Source of the DNA: Lacimicrobium alkaliphilum | GTDB lineage: Bacteria; Pseudomonadota; Gammaproteobacteria; Enterobacterales; Alteromonadaceae | DNA length: 64,000 bases | NCBI RefSeq assembly: GCF_001466725.1 | Contig: NZ_CP013650.1 | Span: forward strand, 1,860,001 to 1,924,000 | Reading direction: 5' to 3' | Part shown: positions 1 through 10,128 of the stretch, one piece after another | Layout of the letters: each line of letters begins with the position of its first letter | Position numbering within the stretch: the stretch's first letter is position 1 | Translations under genes and position numbers: made by a program | The notes under the pieces: generated by a model | Told to the model about the DNA's origin: nothing | What the model saw: only the letters and a program-made list of their open reading frames with translations | Database searches by the model: none

Positions 1-1235
1 CCCTGAGCCAGGGAGTCCATGGTCATTGATATGTCAGTGTCCAGCCCCTGTTCGGGTTGATAACTGGCATCTAAGTCAACCTGCAGAGCCGACAGCGTGA
101 TACCTTTGTAATCAAACTGTTCAATGACAAGGTGATGATTGGTTGCACTAACGCTTATGTTATCAGGCAGTGTGTGGGTTGTAAGCGCGGTGACATCATT
201 GATTTTCAGTTTTCCTTCACCCTGCCAATGACCTGACTTATTGTCTGCTTGCAGCAGATAAGCCGCGCTGAGTTGCTGGAAATCCGAGGCGACATCCTTC
301 AGGGTTAGTACTGCCTTCAGCGGTAACTCGCTGCGGATATTGATTTCTGGTGCTGCAATGCTCTGAGGCTCCAGATTAACTGGCTCAGGTATCTGAAGGA
401 CTAATTTATCAGGCTGCCACTTCGTCAATGATTCGGGTAACAAGTGAGAACAGCCTTGTGCGAATAAACTGACAGGCAGCGTCGAGAGATCCACTATGGC
501 CTGCTGACTGAGAATATCTACACGAAGACCAAGGCTGCCACTGGCTTCAATTTGCACCGTGCAGGGAGGCTCTGCATCTGATTCAGCCAGGATTACAGAT
601 CCCTCAGTACTGAGTTGGTGCTGGCTGTCCAGGGTCTGTCCATCAAATGTCCAGTTGGTCTGAATCGGGTTGTGACCAATCTTCTGCTCAAGGTTCGCTG
701 GCAGCTCTGCCAGTGACGCCAGATCTGCCGGGTGCCATTTAAGGGTGCCGCTTAAAAGGTTGTTTTCAAGTCTTGCTTGCAGCAGTACCGGGCCACTCAG
801 GCGCAACTGTGGCTGATGGTATTCAAGAGAGAGGTTGACGGGTGTTTTAAGCAGGGGGCTGGAGAGCTTGATATTACTGATATTGATAGCAGGCAGATCC
901 GGGATCTGCCATTTAAGCGCTCTGGCCGGTTGATCTGAAGAGGAACCTGGTGGTTGTTGCTGGTGCAAAACATCGACCTTGTTGATGTTCAGTGACCTTG
1001 CGCTGTGGTCCCACTCAGCCTGCTGCACCCTGATATCCGCCTGGGGTGACGACAGGCATACCTCATCAATAGTCACCTTGCTCAGGCCGTTTAAGTGAAA
1101 ATCAAGGCACTCAATAGTGACAGCGTAGGATTTCAGATAGAGGTTTGCCAGTCCCATTAGCAGGGGATTACGGGCAAACCAGATGGCTGTTAATAACAAT
1201 AACAGCAGTGCAGTCCCTGTCAGTGCTTTTTTCAT
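1..1235 (-). CDS. AsmA/YdbH-like envelope protein, N-terminal part (runs off the window)
   Basis: An open frame on the minus strand starts at an ATG (1233-1235) and stays open to the window edge, so the C-terminus is missing. The protein begins MKKALTGTALLLLLLTAIWF, a short cytoplasmic stretch and one membrane anchor. A long region follows that is rich in alternating hydrophobic residues, typical of the repeated beta-strands of AsmA-like / YdbH-like proteins, which bridge the inner and outer membranes and are linked to phospholipid transport. An AGG lies about 8 nt before the ATG. The start lies 58 bp beyond the stop of the efflux adaptor, so co-transcription with it is possible. The YdbH assignment is by general character only and is moderately sure. 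Confidence 0.55.
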   Translation of the reverse strand, partial: MKKALTGTALLLLLLTAIWFARNPLLMGLANLYLKSYAVTIECLDFHLNGLSKVTIDEVCLSSPQADIRVQQAEWDHSARSLNINKVDVLHQQQPPGSSSDQPARALKWQIPDLPAINISNIKLSSPLLKTPVNLSLEYHQPQLRLSGPVLLQARLENNLLSGTLKWHPADLASLAELPANLEQKIGHNPIQTNWTFDGQTLDSQHQLSTEGSVILAESDAEPPCTVQIEASGSLGLRVDILSQQAIVDLSTLPVSLFAQGCSHLLPESLTKWQPDKLVLQIPEPVNLEPQSIAAPEINIRSELPLKAVLTLKDVASDFQQLSAAYLLQADNKSGHWQGEGKLKINDVTALTTHTLPDNISVSATNHHLVIEQFDYKGITLSALQVDLDASYQPEQGLDTDISMTMDSLAQ

Positions 1236-1293
1236 AACCTGCCTGGTATGGAGAATCAGAACTCCAGAGTGTACTCAGATGAAGCTGTCAATA

Positions 1294-2346
1294 TCAACTG
1301 TTGGTAATGCTGACTCGCTGGCCATCGGTGAGCCGCTCAGCACCTCTGGTGGCAACGCGGTCACCGGCTTTGAGCCCGTCGCTTTTAACGCTGACCCAGT
1401 CCTGTTCACCAGGACCAACAATGACCTTCTGGCGATGGGCCACATTTTGCTCGTCTACCACTACCACAAATGTTCCTTCCTGGCGCAGCAACAGGGCATC
1501 CCGATGCACTCTGAGCCGGTTACTGTCCGATGCGGTCGGTAAGCTGGCAGTAATATGCTGACCCGCTGTCCAATTGCCGGAATTTGTTAATGGCAGTGAT
1601 ACACGTATCTCGAATGCCTGTGAGCGCATATTGGCACTGGGGATAAGGGTACTGACCGCCGCCAACAGACTTTCACCCTGTTGATGTAACAACACCTGTT
1701 CAGTCTGGCGTATCGCCTCAAGATATTTCACCGGTACCTGAATACGGGCTTCCAGCTGATAGGTGTCCAGCAACATCAGCAAGGCATCGCTGCGGTTCAC
1801 ATCCGTGCCGGCTTCACGCAAACGTTCGGTAATGACGCCGGAATAAGGCGCCAGAATGGCAGTGTGTTGTAATTGATCTTCAATTTGTGCCAGCCTGAGC
1901 TGTGCGATGTGGAGATCAGATTCGGCCAGAGCAAAACGTGAGCGCATTTGCGCCAGTTCAAAGGCCGATGCGCTGTGGGTTTTAGCCAGTTCAGCCAGAC
2001 GTTCAGTTTCACCGTGCAGATAATCCATCTCAATACGGGCCCGTTTGATCTGCGCCTGCTGCTCCTGTTGCTGCAGTTGCAGCGGCAGGGGATCTATCTG
2101 TGCCACTTTCTGGTCTTTTTGAACTTGCGCACCGGGTTCAGCAATCCACTGTAAACGTCCGGCCACACCCGCGGTCAATTGTGCGTTGTTGCGACTGTAT
2201 ATACTGCCGACAAATTCCACTTTGGGGCTGACAGTAAGCTCCTGTACCTGTTCTACCGACACCGGAGTTAACTGCTGAGGTTCCGCGGCTGACAGGCCAT
2301 GGCTTATAAACACCATGGAGACAAGTAATTTAAGATAAGGGTTCAT
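1294..2346 (-). CDS. RND efflux periplasmic adaptor (HlyD/MFP family)
   Basis: 350 residues. The N-terminus is a signal peptide ending near HGLSA-AEP. Next come a lipoyl-like half motif (about 65-95, GVAGRLQWIAEPGAQVQKDQ), a Gln/Glu/Arg-rich alpha-helical hairpin (about 95-160), the second lipoyl half (APYSGVITERLREAGTDV) and the beta-barrel domain with a C-terminal GLKAGDRVATRGAERLTDGQ segment. This is the standard order for adaptors that join an inner-membrane RND pump to an outer-membrane channel. The ATG lies 3 nt after the stop of the permease gene, so the two are surely co-transcribed. The permease comes first, which is less usual than adaptor first. No outer-membrane channel gene is next to it; a TolC-like partner encoded elsewhere is inferred. 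Confidence 0.9.
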   Translation of the reverse strand: MNPYLKLLVSMVFISHGLSAAEPQQLTPVSVEQVQELTVSPKVEFVGSIYSRNNAQLTAGVAGRLQWIAEPGAQVQKDQKVAQIDPLPLQLQQQEQQAQIKRARIEMDYLHGETERLAELAKTHSASAFELAQMRSRFALAESDLHIAQLRLAQIEDQLQHTAILAPYSGVITERLREAGTDVNRSDALLMLLDTYQLEARIQVPVKYLEAIRQTEQVLLHQQGESLLAAVSTLIPSANMRSQAFEIRVSLPLTNSGNWTAGQHITASLPTASDSNRLRVHRDALLLRQEGTFVVVVDEQNVAHRQKVIVGPGEQDWVSVKSDGLKAGDRVATRGAERLTDGQRVSITNS

Positions 2347-2349
2347 GGG

Positions 2350-5300
2350 TTACTCCGCGTGGATTTTTGATAAATGATTAACAGTGACCATGTCCTGTAG
2401 TTGCCGTGTGTCTGCCAGTCTCAGCAAGGCAGGTAGCAGAACCAGAGTGAACAGGGCGCTGATGGCCATGCCACCGACGATAACCGTGGCCAGCCCTCTG
2501 TAGATTTCGGAGCCCACGCCAGGCATCAGCATCAGTGGCAACATGCCGAACAGGCTGGTCAGGGTGCTCATATAAACCGGGCGGGCACGGATGCTGACCG
2601 CCTGCTCGGTGGCATCACGTAAACTCAGGCCTTCTGACTGGCTGCGCCGGGTCTGATCCACCAACAATATGGCATTATTGACCACCAGCCCCAGCAGGAT
2701 GATAAAACCTATCATGGTCAGCAAATCCAGTGACTGGAAACTAAACAGGTTGAGCAGCCAAAGGCTGAGTACACCACCGGCCACCGCCATCGGCATTACG
2801 CTGAGCACCAGCAAGCTGTCTCGCAACGATTTAAACAGTGCCGTCATCAGTAAAAACAGAATAAAGATAGCCAGCACAAAATTCAGTGCCATTTCTTCAA
2901 TGGCCTGATTCATGCGATTAGCATTACCACTGACCTGGACACTGGCATCGGCTGGCAGTTCGGCGCGGATGAGCGGCAGTATTTCTGCTTCGATGGTGGC
3001 CATGGCCTCCTGCAGAGACAGCGTCTCAGGAGGGTTTAAAATCAGACTCACCGTGCGCTTGCCATTGACCCGGCGTAACTGACTCGGTCCAACCGTGCGG
3101 GTCACATCGGCCAGTTCCCCCATCATTTGTATTCCCGCCAGCGGTGTATAAACCGGCAACGCGGCCAGTTGATCGGGATGCTGCCAGTTTTGGGCGCGCA
3201 GAATAATGTTCATTCTGTCGTTACCGTCAAAGTATTCGCTGACGAACAGCCCGCCGGTCAGGGCCCTGACCATATTCGCCATCTCAGCGCGTGTCAGCCC
3301 CGCATCACTGATGCGTCTGTCATTGGGTAACAGGCGTAATTCCGGTTCGGTCATGGCCAGGCCCGGCACAGGCTGAGCACTGATATCCGGCATCACCTGA
3401 TTAATCCGCTCAATAGCTTTGGCTGCTGTTTGCATTAAGGGCTCAAGATTCGGCCCCTGCAAATCAATATTAATGGAGCGGCCGTTGCCACCACCTGAGA
3501 CATTGATCATTGAGCCTCTGAACAAAAATGCCTGGGTATCCGGCAGGTCACTGAGTACCTGAGTGCGGATTTCGGTCATGAGCTCTTCTACCCGGGTTGG
3601 ATCATCGGCGTAAATAAAGCCGCCACTGGCGTTAGGGCCGAAGGTATAAAAGTTGTAGCTTTTAATTGCCGGTTGTTTGTCGCCATTCATATAGGGGGCG
3701 AGGCGATTTTTAATGCGCATGGCAAGCTCTTGTTCCAGAAAATCAATATTGCCACCCGGGGGCAGATTGAAGTTATAGAAAAAGCCATCAATGGGCGCAC
3801 GGGGCATAAAGTCTGTTTTCGGTAACAAAAAAGCGATGACCAGTAATGATCCGAACAATAATCCGCCAATCCAGCCAAGACGTTTGCTGTGGCTGTCGGT
3901 TAGCACCATGAGTCTGGCCGCCAGCTTGTGCCAGTACTTTTGCAGCGGATCCTGCGCTTCTTTGTGCGTCAGGGCAAATCGGCTGACCAGGGGAATGATG
4001 GTGATGGCGGATAGCATCGAAGCGATCACAGCCACAGACAGGGTCAGGGCCAGATCGGAAAATAGCTGGCCTTCGATGCCCTGCATTTGCAATATGGGCA
4101 GAAAGATCGCTACGCTGGTGGCTGTAGAGGCAAACAGGGCGCCGGTAACCTGGGTGGCGCCTTTGAATACGGCCTTTTTGTCGTCCAGCCCGGTTGTTTT
4201 CAGGCGCACGATGTTTTCCTGCACAATAATAGCGGCGTCCAGTACCAGCCCTACAGCAAAAGCGATGCCGGCCAGTGAAATCACATTCAGTGATCGATCC
4301 AGCAGATTCAGGGCTAAAAAGGCCACCATTACCGAAAAAGGAATGCTCAGGGCAATAATTAAGGTAGCCCGCCAGCTTCGCAGAAAAAGCCATAAAATCC
4401 CCAGTGCCAGCAACACACCAAGGCCCAGGTTGCTTTTTACCAGGGTCAGCGCGTTACGAATATGCTGAGATGAATCAAAACTTAAATCGATTTGCAGACC
4501 ATGTTGCGCCAGTGGGCCCTGATTCAGCTCGCTGATCACCCTGTTGATATCATCCAGTAAGGCGACGGAATTAGCGCCATTAGTGCGCTGTACCGTGATG
4601 TAGTAGGCCGGTGCGCCATTGCGAAGGGTCAGGCCTGCTCTGTCTGTAAGGGTGCGCTCGACACTGGCAATATCATTGAGGTAAACCGGTACACCGTCCA
4701 CTTCTGCAATGATTAATTGTCCCATCTGTTCAATCTGATACTGACCGGCAAAGCGAACCGTATACTGACGGCGTCCCACATCGGCAAAGCCACCTGAGGC
4801 ATCGGTGGCGCCGGCCAGCCGGTTGCGGATAGAGCTGATGGGAATACCCAGTGAGGCGGCTTTGCGGGCATCGAAGGTGATGCGCACTTCTTCGGCCCGC
4901 TGGCTGTTGAGATTAACCTGTGACACGCCGGCAATTCCTGCCAGCCGGGGCTCAACCAGATCTTCAATCACATCCTGATAGACAGAAATATCCGGTGCCG
5001 GATTGTTATCAATGGTTCTGATCAACAGCGATGCGGCCGCCGATGTGCCACCCTGATTGCCACCGCCGGCACTGATAACAGGATCAAAAGCATCAACCGG
5101 CAAAGGGGGGGCCTGATTCAGCCGGTTGATCACATCCAGCATTGCACCTTGCATGTCGGTACCGACTTCATAGGTGAGGGTTATGTTGCCAAAGCCACGC
5201 TGAATATTGGTGGTGATCTCTGTGACGCCAGGGGTATTGCGAACAGCATCTTCCAGTGGTTCGATAATCACCGACTCCACCTCTTCAGGTGCGGCATTTC

Positions 5301-5454
5301 GCCACCCCGAGCCGATGTTAATCTGAGGTTGTTCGATATCCGGAATCAGTTGTATTGGTAGTTTAAACAGCGAAATGATGCCAAACACCAGCAACAACGC
5401 CATCAATACGAACACCGCTGCCGGATTTTTTATACTTGTTCGGGTCAGGTTCAT
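2350..5454 (-). CDS. RND efflux permease (HAE-1/AcrB-like superfamily)
   Basis: 1034 residues, the usual length for AcrB-type proton-driven pumps of the inner membrane. It begins MNLTRTSIKNPAAVFVLMAL with the first transmembrane helix, followed by a periplasmic porter domain (about 35-330), a membrane block of helices 2-6 (about 335-480), a second periplasmic domain (about 560-850) and the last helices. The proton-relay helix reads GLVLDAAIIVQENIV: one Asp is followed by Ala where AcrB has Asp-Asp. The second half carries GLVVNNAILLVDQTRR, typical of the family. The substrate cannot be read from the sequence. It is the first gene of a pump operon with the adaptor directly downstream. Confidence 0.93.
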   Translation of the reverse strand: MNLTRTSIKNPAAVFVLMALLLVFGIISLFKLPIQLIPDIEQPQINIGSGWRNAAPEEVESVIIEPLEDAVRNTPGVTEITTNIQRGFGNITLTYEVGTDMQGAMLDVINRLNQAPPLPVDAFDPVISAGGGNQGGTSAAASLLIRTIDNNPAPDISVYQDVIEDLVEPRLAGIAGVSQVNLNSQRAEEVRITFDARKAASLGIPISSIRNRLAGATDASGGFADVGRRQYTVRFAGQYQIEQMGQLIIAEVDGVPVYLNDIASVERTLTDRAGLTLRNGAPAYYITVQRTNGANSVALLDDINRVISELNQGPLAQHGLQIDLSFDSSQHIRNALTLVKSNLGLGVLLALGILWLFLRSWRATLIIALSIPFSVMVAFLALNLLDRSLNVISLAGIAFAVGLVLDAAIIVQENIVRLKTTGLDDKKAVFKGATQVTGALFASTATSVAIFLPILQMQGIEGQLFSDLALTLSVAVIASMLSAITIIPLVSRFALTHKEAQDPLQKYWHKLAARLMVLTDSHSKRLGWIGGLLFGSLLVIAFLLPKTDFMPRAPIDGFFYNFNLPPGGNIDFLEQELAMRIKNRLAPYMNGDKQPAIKSYNFYTFGPNASGGFIYADDPTRVEELMTEIRTQVLSDLPDTQAFLFRGSMINVSGGGNGRSINIDLQGPNLEPLMQTAAKAIERINQVMPDISAQPVPGLAMTEPELRLLPNDRRISDAGLTRAEMANMVRALTGGLFVSEYFDGNDRMNIILRAQNWQHPDQLAALPVYTPLAGIQMMGELADVTRTVGPSQLRRVNGKRTVSLILNPPETLSLQEAMATIEAEILPLIRAELPADASVQVSGNANRMNQAIEEMALNFVLAIFILFLLMTALFKSLRDSLLVLSVMPMAVAGGVLSLWLLNLFSFQSLDLLTMIGFIILLGLVVNNAILLVDQTRRSQSEGLSLRDATEQAVSIRARPVYMSTLTSLFGMLPLMLMPGVGSEIYRGLATVIVGGMAISALFTLVLLPALLRLADTRQLQDMVTVNHLSKIHAE

Positions 5455-5631
5455 AGACTTGGGATATTGTTATTAAGTTGGCAGAAGCCTAGCCTGAACG
5501 GTTTTTTGCGCCATGGCTTTGCGCCCACTGACAGCAAATCCGGGGTGAAAAAGGCACCGGTTAATACTCTGTTACAGACTGAAATATCTGAGGCCTGCAG
5601 GGTTACATTTGCAAGTGGCTGTCTGTTGCAT

Positions 5632-5670
5632 AAAAAAATGCCAGTCAGATTGTCTGACTGGCATTTTTAT
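5632..5670 (-). terminator. Rho-independent terminator after gltA (probably bidirectional)
   Basis: A perfect 12-bp stem, ATGCCAGTCAGA / TCTGACTGGCAT, with a 3-nt loop is flanked by an A-run on one side and a T-run on the other. It lies about 20 bp after the gltA stop. No plus-strand gene ends into it, so its main user is gltA. Confidence 0.9.
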
Positions 5671-5688
5671 AACAGGTACGGACGCTAA

Positions 5689-6969
5689 TTATTTTTTCAG
5701 CGGGGTATATTCTCGCTGCGCATGGCCGGTATAGAGCTGACGAGGGCGACCAATTTTCTGCCCGGGCTGGCTGAGCATTTCATGCCAGTGAGAGATCCAG
5801 CCAACAGTACGAGCCAGCGCAAAGATACAGGTAAACATGTTAGTGGGGATACCTATGGCTTTAAGCACGATGCCCGAGTAGAAGTCAACATTCGGGAACA
5901 GCTTCTTCTCTTTAAAGTAAGGGTCGCTGACCGCAATGCGCTCCAGTTCCATGGCCACATCCAGTAACGGATCCTTGATATTCAGCTCTGCCAGTACTTC
6001 GTGGCAGCTTTCACGCATTACCGTGGCACGGGGATCGTAGTTCTTGTAAACCCGGTGACCGAAGCCCATCAGACGGAAAGGATCATTCTTGTCCTTGGCC
6101 CGTTCAATAAATTCGGGAATACGATCCACAGAGCCGATTTCTTCCAGCATATTCAGACAGGCTTCGTTGGCACCGCCATGGGCGGGGCCCCACAATGAAG
6201 CAACACCAGCGGCAATACAGGCATAGGGATTGGCCCCTGAAGAACCGGCCAGTCTGACGGTGGAGGTGGAAGCGTTCTGCTCGTGATCCGCATGCAGGGT
6301 GAAAATGCGATCCATGGCCCGAATCACCGCTTCACTGGAATGATAGGGTTCGGCCGGTACTGAGAACATCATATTCAGGAAGTTCTCAGCGAAAGACAAC
6401 TCGTTACGTGGATAGACAAAAGGCTGACCCACATTGTATTTGTAGCACATGGCGACCAGGGTCGGCATTTTTGCCACCAGGCGATAAGCACTGCGGATAC
6501 GCTGATCCGGGTCGGCAATATCCAGGTCATCATGATAGAAAGACGCCATTGCGCCTACAGTACCGCACAGCATTGCCATCGGGTGGGCATCGCGTCTGAA
6601 GCCACGGAAGAAATTATTGACCTGATCATGTACCAGGGTATGGCGGGTAATGGTGTGCTTGAATTCAGCATATTGCTCGGCGTTGGGTGCTTCACCATGC
6701 AGCAGCATGTAACATACTTCTAAATATTCAGCTTCGCGGGCCAGATCTTCGATCGAGTATCCACGATGTAACAGCACCCCGTTGGCACCATCGATATAGG
6801 TGATATCAGATTCGCAGGAACCGGTGGCCATAAAGCCGGGGTCGAAAGTGAAATAGCCATTCGCGCCCAGGGGTCTTACGTCGATGACGTCATTGCCCGC
6901 AGTCCCGGATAAAATAGGAAGTTCGATTTCCTTATCACCTACCTTCATGATGGCTTTTTTATCTGCCAT
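5689..6969 (-). CDS. gltA: Citrate synthase (type II)
   Basis: 426 residues, condensing oxaloacetate and acetyl-CoA to citrate. The catalytic signatures are all present: the GPAHGGANE histidine, the MGFGHRVY histidine and the aspartate in FPNVDFYSG. The N-terminal extension typical of the hexameric, NADH-regulated gammaproteobacterial enzyme is present ([20 protein letters not shown]). The ATG is preceded by AAGGAGAG at good spacing. It is divergent from sdhCDAB across 656 bp, the classic arrangement in enterics and Alteromonadales. A terminator follows the stop. Confidence 0.98.
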   Translation of the reverse strand: MADKKAIMKVGDKEIELPILSGTAGNDVIDVRPLGANGYFTFDPGFMATGSCESDITYIDGANGVLLHRGYSIEDLAREAEYLEVCYMLLHGEAPNAEQYAEFKHTITRHTLVHDQVNNFFRGFRRDAHPMAMLCGTVGAMASFYHDDLDIADPDQRIRSAYRLVAKMPTLVAMCYKYNVGQPFVYPRNELSFAENFLNMMFSVPAEPYHSSEAVIRAMDRIFTLHADHEQNASTSTVRLAGSSGANPYACIAAGVASLWGPAHGGANEACLNMLEEIGSVDRIPEFIERAKDKNDPFRLMGFGHRVYKNYDPRATVMRESCHEVLAELNIKDPLLDVAMELERIAVSDPYFKEKKLFPNVDFYSGIVLKAIGIPTNMFTCIFALARTVGWISHWHEMLSQPGQKIGRPRQLYTGHAQREYTPLKK

Positions 6970-7625
6970 AAGATGCTCTCCTTCAGATTGCTTCTGTGGT
7001 GTTTAATGGAACTTTTCAGCTCTTTGCATACGCTAAGAAATGCTTCCCGGATTAACGGGAAAATCTCACATAGGCATAAAAAGTGCGGCTATTTGTACTG
7101 ATATTAGCTGCTCAAGTCAATTTTAATGCGTTTTCGTTCGATATCTATTCAACTAAAGTCCAGTGTTCCTGAACGCTTGCAAAACGCTATGCTATCGCCG
7201 CGCTACAGCTACTGACATCGGCAGGCTTTGCTTCTATCGCTGTTTGAGGCAGGACAGCAATTCTTCTGCTCAGGGGCAGCGCAGCATTGATCCTGACTGA
7301 TGTTTCAGAACTATTTTATCAGACAAGGTCGTGTTGTGAACAAAATACGAGGGCTTAAAAAAGTCGTAGAGTGATTTTTGTTCAATTGATGCTTTACTAT
7401 GTCGTCGAAGGCCGATTCGGTTGTAACAAAAATTGTAATTATGCATTTGGCTGGATATACTTTGCATCGTTTAAGTATCGGTGTTTGTAGCATTTTTTTA
7501 ACAAATGGCATGTCACCACGTCACTCAAAAACGACGGCTTGAATCCTTGAGGTGTTAATCGAGCGCAAGGCGAGATTAATAGCGATAAAAATTCAAACCC
7601 TACAGGGTAATACGGGCAACAAATC
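6970..7625. other. 656-bp divergent regulatory region between gltA and sdhC
   Basis: No credible gene is seen here. Short open frames on either strand lack ribosome binding sites and recognisable sequence. The segment must hold the promoters of both gltA and sdhCDAB and has AT-rich tracts around 7320-7500. I can point to a likely gltA promoter but no convincing sdh promoter. In related bacteria this region binds ArcA/Crp-type regulators; no clear box was identified. Confidence 0.7.
7092..7120 (-). promoter_or_regulatory. Candidate sigma-70 promoter of gltA
   Basis: On the minus strand TTGACT (7115-7120), a 17-bp spacer and TACAAA (7092-7097) lie about 120 bp before the gltA start codon. The -35 is close to consensus and the -10 matches 4 of 6 bases. 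A short hairpin (TTCCCG / CGGGAA, 7044-7061) lies in the predicted leader. This is a pattern match only. Confidence 0.45.
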
Positions 7626-8000
7626 GTGAAAAAACAAAGACCAGTAAATCTACAGCTTAATACGATTAGTTTTCCTCCTTCTGCTATTTCGTCCATCTTG
7701 CATCGGATCACCGGTGTCGCCATGTTTTTCGCCCTGATCTTTGTGATCTGGGCCTGGGCGGTGTCAGTATCTTCTGCAGAGGGCTATGCGATGGTGGTGG
7801 AATGTATGAATGGTGTGCTTGGCAAGGTGATTGCTATTGGTACGGCATCAGCGTTTATTTACCATCTCCTTGGTGGGATCCGTCATCTGGTGATGGATAT
7901 GGGCCACTGGGAAGAGCTGCAATCCGGTGATGTCAGCGCCAAGGCCGTTATCGTCTTGTGGATCGTGCTGACCATAGTAGTAGGAGTCATTCTGATATGA
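7626..8000 (+). CDS. sdhC: Succinate dehydrogenase cytochrome b556 subunit
   Basis: 124 residues starting at GTG with KKQRPVNLQLNTISFPPSAI, matching the start of SdhC from enterics; an in-frame TAA 15 bp upstream excludes a longer protein. SASILHR-type helix 1 (ISSILHRITGVAMFF), helix 2 and helix 3 are clear. The haem-ligand region IYHLLGGIRHLVMDMG is intact. It anchors the SdhAB catalytic dimer in the inner membrane and takes part in ubiquinone reduction. Its stop overlaps the sdhD start by four bases (ATGA). Confidence 0.96.
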   Translation: MKKQRPVNLQLNTISFPPSAISSILHRITGVAMFFALIFVIWAWAVSVSSAEGYAMVVECMNGVLGKVIAIGTASAFIYHLLGGIRHLVMDMGHWEELQSGDVSAKAVIVLWIVLTIVVGVILI

Positions 8001-8344
8001 TTACCAATCAGGCGAGTTTTAAACGTGACGGCGTTCAGGATTATGTATCTCTGCGCGCAACAGCAGTAATCATTACGGCCTTTGCGTTGTATATGCTGTG
8101 GTTTTTTGTTTCAACCCCAACTGTAACCTATGAAATCTGGCGTGATCTGTTTGCCGGCCTCGGTATGAAAGTGTTTACCCTGGCGGCGCTGATCAGCATC
8201 ATGATCCATGTGCGCATTGGTTTGTGGCAGGTGCTGACAGATTATGTCAAGGCGCCCGGTTTACGAGCGTCATTACAGTTTATATTGAACCTGATGGCTT
8301 TCGCCTATGTGGCAGTTGGCCTGTTTGTACTGTGGGGTGTGTAA
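7997..8344 (+). CDS. sdhD: Succinate dehydrogenase membrane anchor subunit
   Basis: 115 residues from the ATG that overlaps the sdhC stop; a longer frame from 7958 exists but would overlap sdhC for no reason. Three transmembrane helices are present. The stretch IHVRIGLWQVLTDYVK matches the haem/quinone helix of SdhD, and the protein ends VLWGV as in E. coli. With SdhC it forms the membrane part of complex II. sdhA begins at the next base after the stop. Confidence 0.95.
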   Translation: MITNQASFKRDGVQDYVSLRATAVIITAFALYMLWFFVSTPTVTYEIWRDLFAGLGMKVFTLAALISIMIHVRIGLWQVLTDYVKAPGLRASLQFILNLMAFAYVAVGLFVLWGV

Positions 8345-10117
8345 GTGACTATTCCAATTCGCGAATTTGATGCAGTGGTAATTGGCGCCGGTGGCGCCGG
8401 CATGCGTGCTGCCCTGCAAATTTCTCAGTCAGGCAAATCCTGTGCCTTACTCTCTAAGGTCTTTCCGACCCGTTCTCATACTGTGTCGGCGCAAGGTGGT
8501 ATTACCGTTGCGCTGGGCAATGCCCACGAAGATAACTGGGAATGGCACATGTATGACACGGTAAAAGGGTCTGATTACATCGGTGACCAGGATGCCATCG
8601 AATATATGTGTAAGAACGGTCCCGAAGCCATTATTGAAATGGAGAATATGGGGCTGCCGTTTTCCCGCTTCGAAAATGGACGTGTTTATCAGCGTCCTTT
8701 CGGTGGTCAGTCCAAGGAATTTGGTGGTGAGCAGGCGGCGCGCACTGCGGCTGCGGCTGACCGCACCGGTCATGCTTTGTTGCATTTGCTTTATCAACAG
8801 AACGTTAAGAATAAAACCAAGGTCTTCAGTGAATGGTATGCGCTCGATCTGGTGAAAAACCAGGACGGTGACGTGGTAGGTTGTACTGCCATCGATATCG
8901 AAACCGGTGAAGTGGTTTACTTCAAATCCAAAGCCGTTGTGCTGGCGACCGGTGGCGCAGGCAGAATCTATGCATCTACCACCAATGCTCACATTAATAC
9001 CGGTGATGGCGTCGGCATGGCTCTGCGTGCTGGTGTTTCTATGCAGGACATGGAAATGTGGCAGTTCCATCCCACAGGTATAGCCGGTGCCGGTACGCTG
9101 GTAACAGAAGGCTGCCGTGGAGAGGGTGGTTATCTGCTGAATAAAGACGGCGAACGCTTTATGGAGCGCTATGCACCAAATGCGAAAGATTTAGCCGGTC
9201 GTGATGTGGTTGCGCGCTCAATGATGACGGAAATCCGTGAAGGCCGCGGTTGTGAAGGCCCATGGGGTACCCATCTTAAACTTAAACTGGACCACCTGGG
9301 TAAAGAAGTGCTGGAGTCCCGTCTGCCGGGTATTCTGGAGTTGTCCCGTACCTTTGCCCATGTAGACCCGGTTAAAGAACCGATTCCGGTTATCCCAACC
9401 TGCCATTACATGATGGGCGGTATCCCGACCAATGTTGATGGTCAGGCCATCAGAGTCGATGAGCAGGGTAAGGATCATGTGGTTAAAGGTCTGTTTGCCT
9501 GCGGCGAAATAGCTTGTGTATCCGTACATGGCGCCAATCGTCTGGGCGGTAACTCGTTGCTGGATTTGGTGGTGTTCGGTCGGGCTACCGGCATGCATCT
9601 GGGTAAAGCCCTGGACGAGATTGGTGACCAGCGCGATGCTTCTGAATCTGACCTTGAAGCTGCAATGTCCCGCTTCAATCGCTGGGAAAGTTCCGAGGTG
9701 GGTAAAGGTGAAGATCCGGTACAGATTAAGAAGGACATGCAGGAATGCATGCAGCTTAATTTCTCTGTGTTCCGTGAGGGTGATGCCATGGCTACTGGTC
9801 TGGCCGAGCTTAAAGAGATCCGTGAGCGTCTGCAAAATGCCCGTCTGGATGACAAGAGTAATGATTTCAATACCCAGCGTATTGAATGTCTGGAACTCGA
9901 CAATCTGATGGAAACGGCTTATGCAACAGCGGTTGCAGCTAACTTCCGTACAGAGAGCCGCGGCGCTCACAGTCGTTTTGATTATCCGGATCGCGATGAC
10001 GAAAACTGGTTGTGCCACAGTGTCTATCGGCCTGAGTCTGAATCTATGCTCAAGCGCCAGGTAAATATGTCACCAAAACTGCGCGAGGCCTTCCCACCGA
10101 AGGCCCGGACTTACTAG
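8345..10117 (+). CDS. sdhA: Succinate dehydrogenase flavoprotein subunit
   Basis: 590 residues starting at GTG directly after the sdhD stop. The dinucleotide fold [14 protein letters not shown] is at 11-24. The covalent FAD histidine is His45 in SHTVSAQGG. The active-site regions [21 protein letters not shown] and [18 protein letters not shown] are intact. It oxidises succinate to fumarate, passing electrons to SdhB. Length and motifs are those of the 588-residue E. coli protein. Confidence 0.98.
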   Translation: MTIPIREFDAVVIGAGGAGMRAALQISQSGKSCALLSKVFPTRSHTVSAQGGITVALGNAHEDNWEWHMYDTVKGSDYIGDQDAIEYMCKNGPEAIIEMENMGLPFSRFENGRVYQRPFGGQSKEFGGEQAARTAAAADRTGHALLHLLYQQNVKNKTKVFSEWYALDLVKNQDGDVVGCTAIDIETGEVVYFKSKAVVLATGGAGRIYASTTNAHINTGDGVGMALRAGVSMQDMEMWQFHPTGIAGAGTLVTEGCRGEGGYLLNKDGERFMERYAPNAKDLAGRDVVARSMMTEIREGRGCEGPWGTHLKLKLDHLGKEVLESRLPGILELSRTFAHVDPVKEPIPVIPTCHYMMGGIPTNVDGQAIRVDEQGKDHVVKGLFACGEIACVSVHGANRLGGNSLLDLVVFGRATGMHLGKALDEIGDQRDASESDLEAAMSRFNRWESSEVGKGEDPVQIKKDMQECMQLNFSVFREGDAMATGLAELKEIRERLQNARLDDKSNDFNTQRIECLELDNLMETAYATAVAANFRTESRGAHSRFDYPDRDDENWLCHSVYRPESESMLKRQVNMSPKLREAFPPKARTY

Positions 10118-10128
10118 AGGAGCATAAG

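Noticed and set aside
3791..4468. 225-codon plus-strand frame inside the RND permease gene
   Set aside because: Antisense shadow of a well-supported permease reading frame.
7270..7723. Overlapping minus-strand frames between gltA and sdhC
   Set aside because: They overlap the sdhC start or the control region, lack ribosome sites and encode no recognisable protein.
8447..9070. 207-codon minus-strand frame within sdhA
   Set aside because: Antisense shadow; sdhA is complete and continuous.
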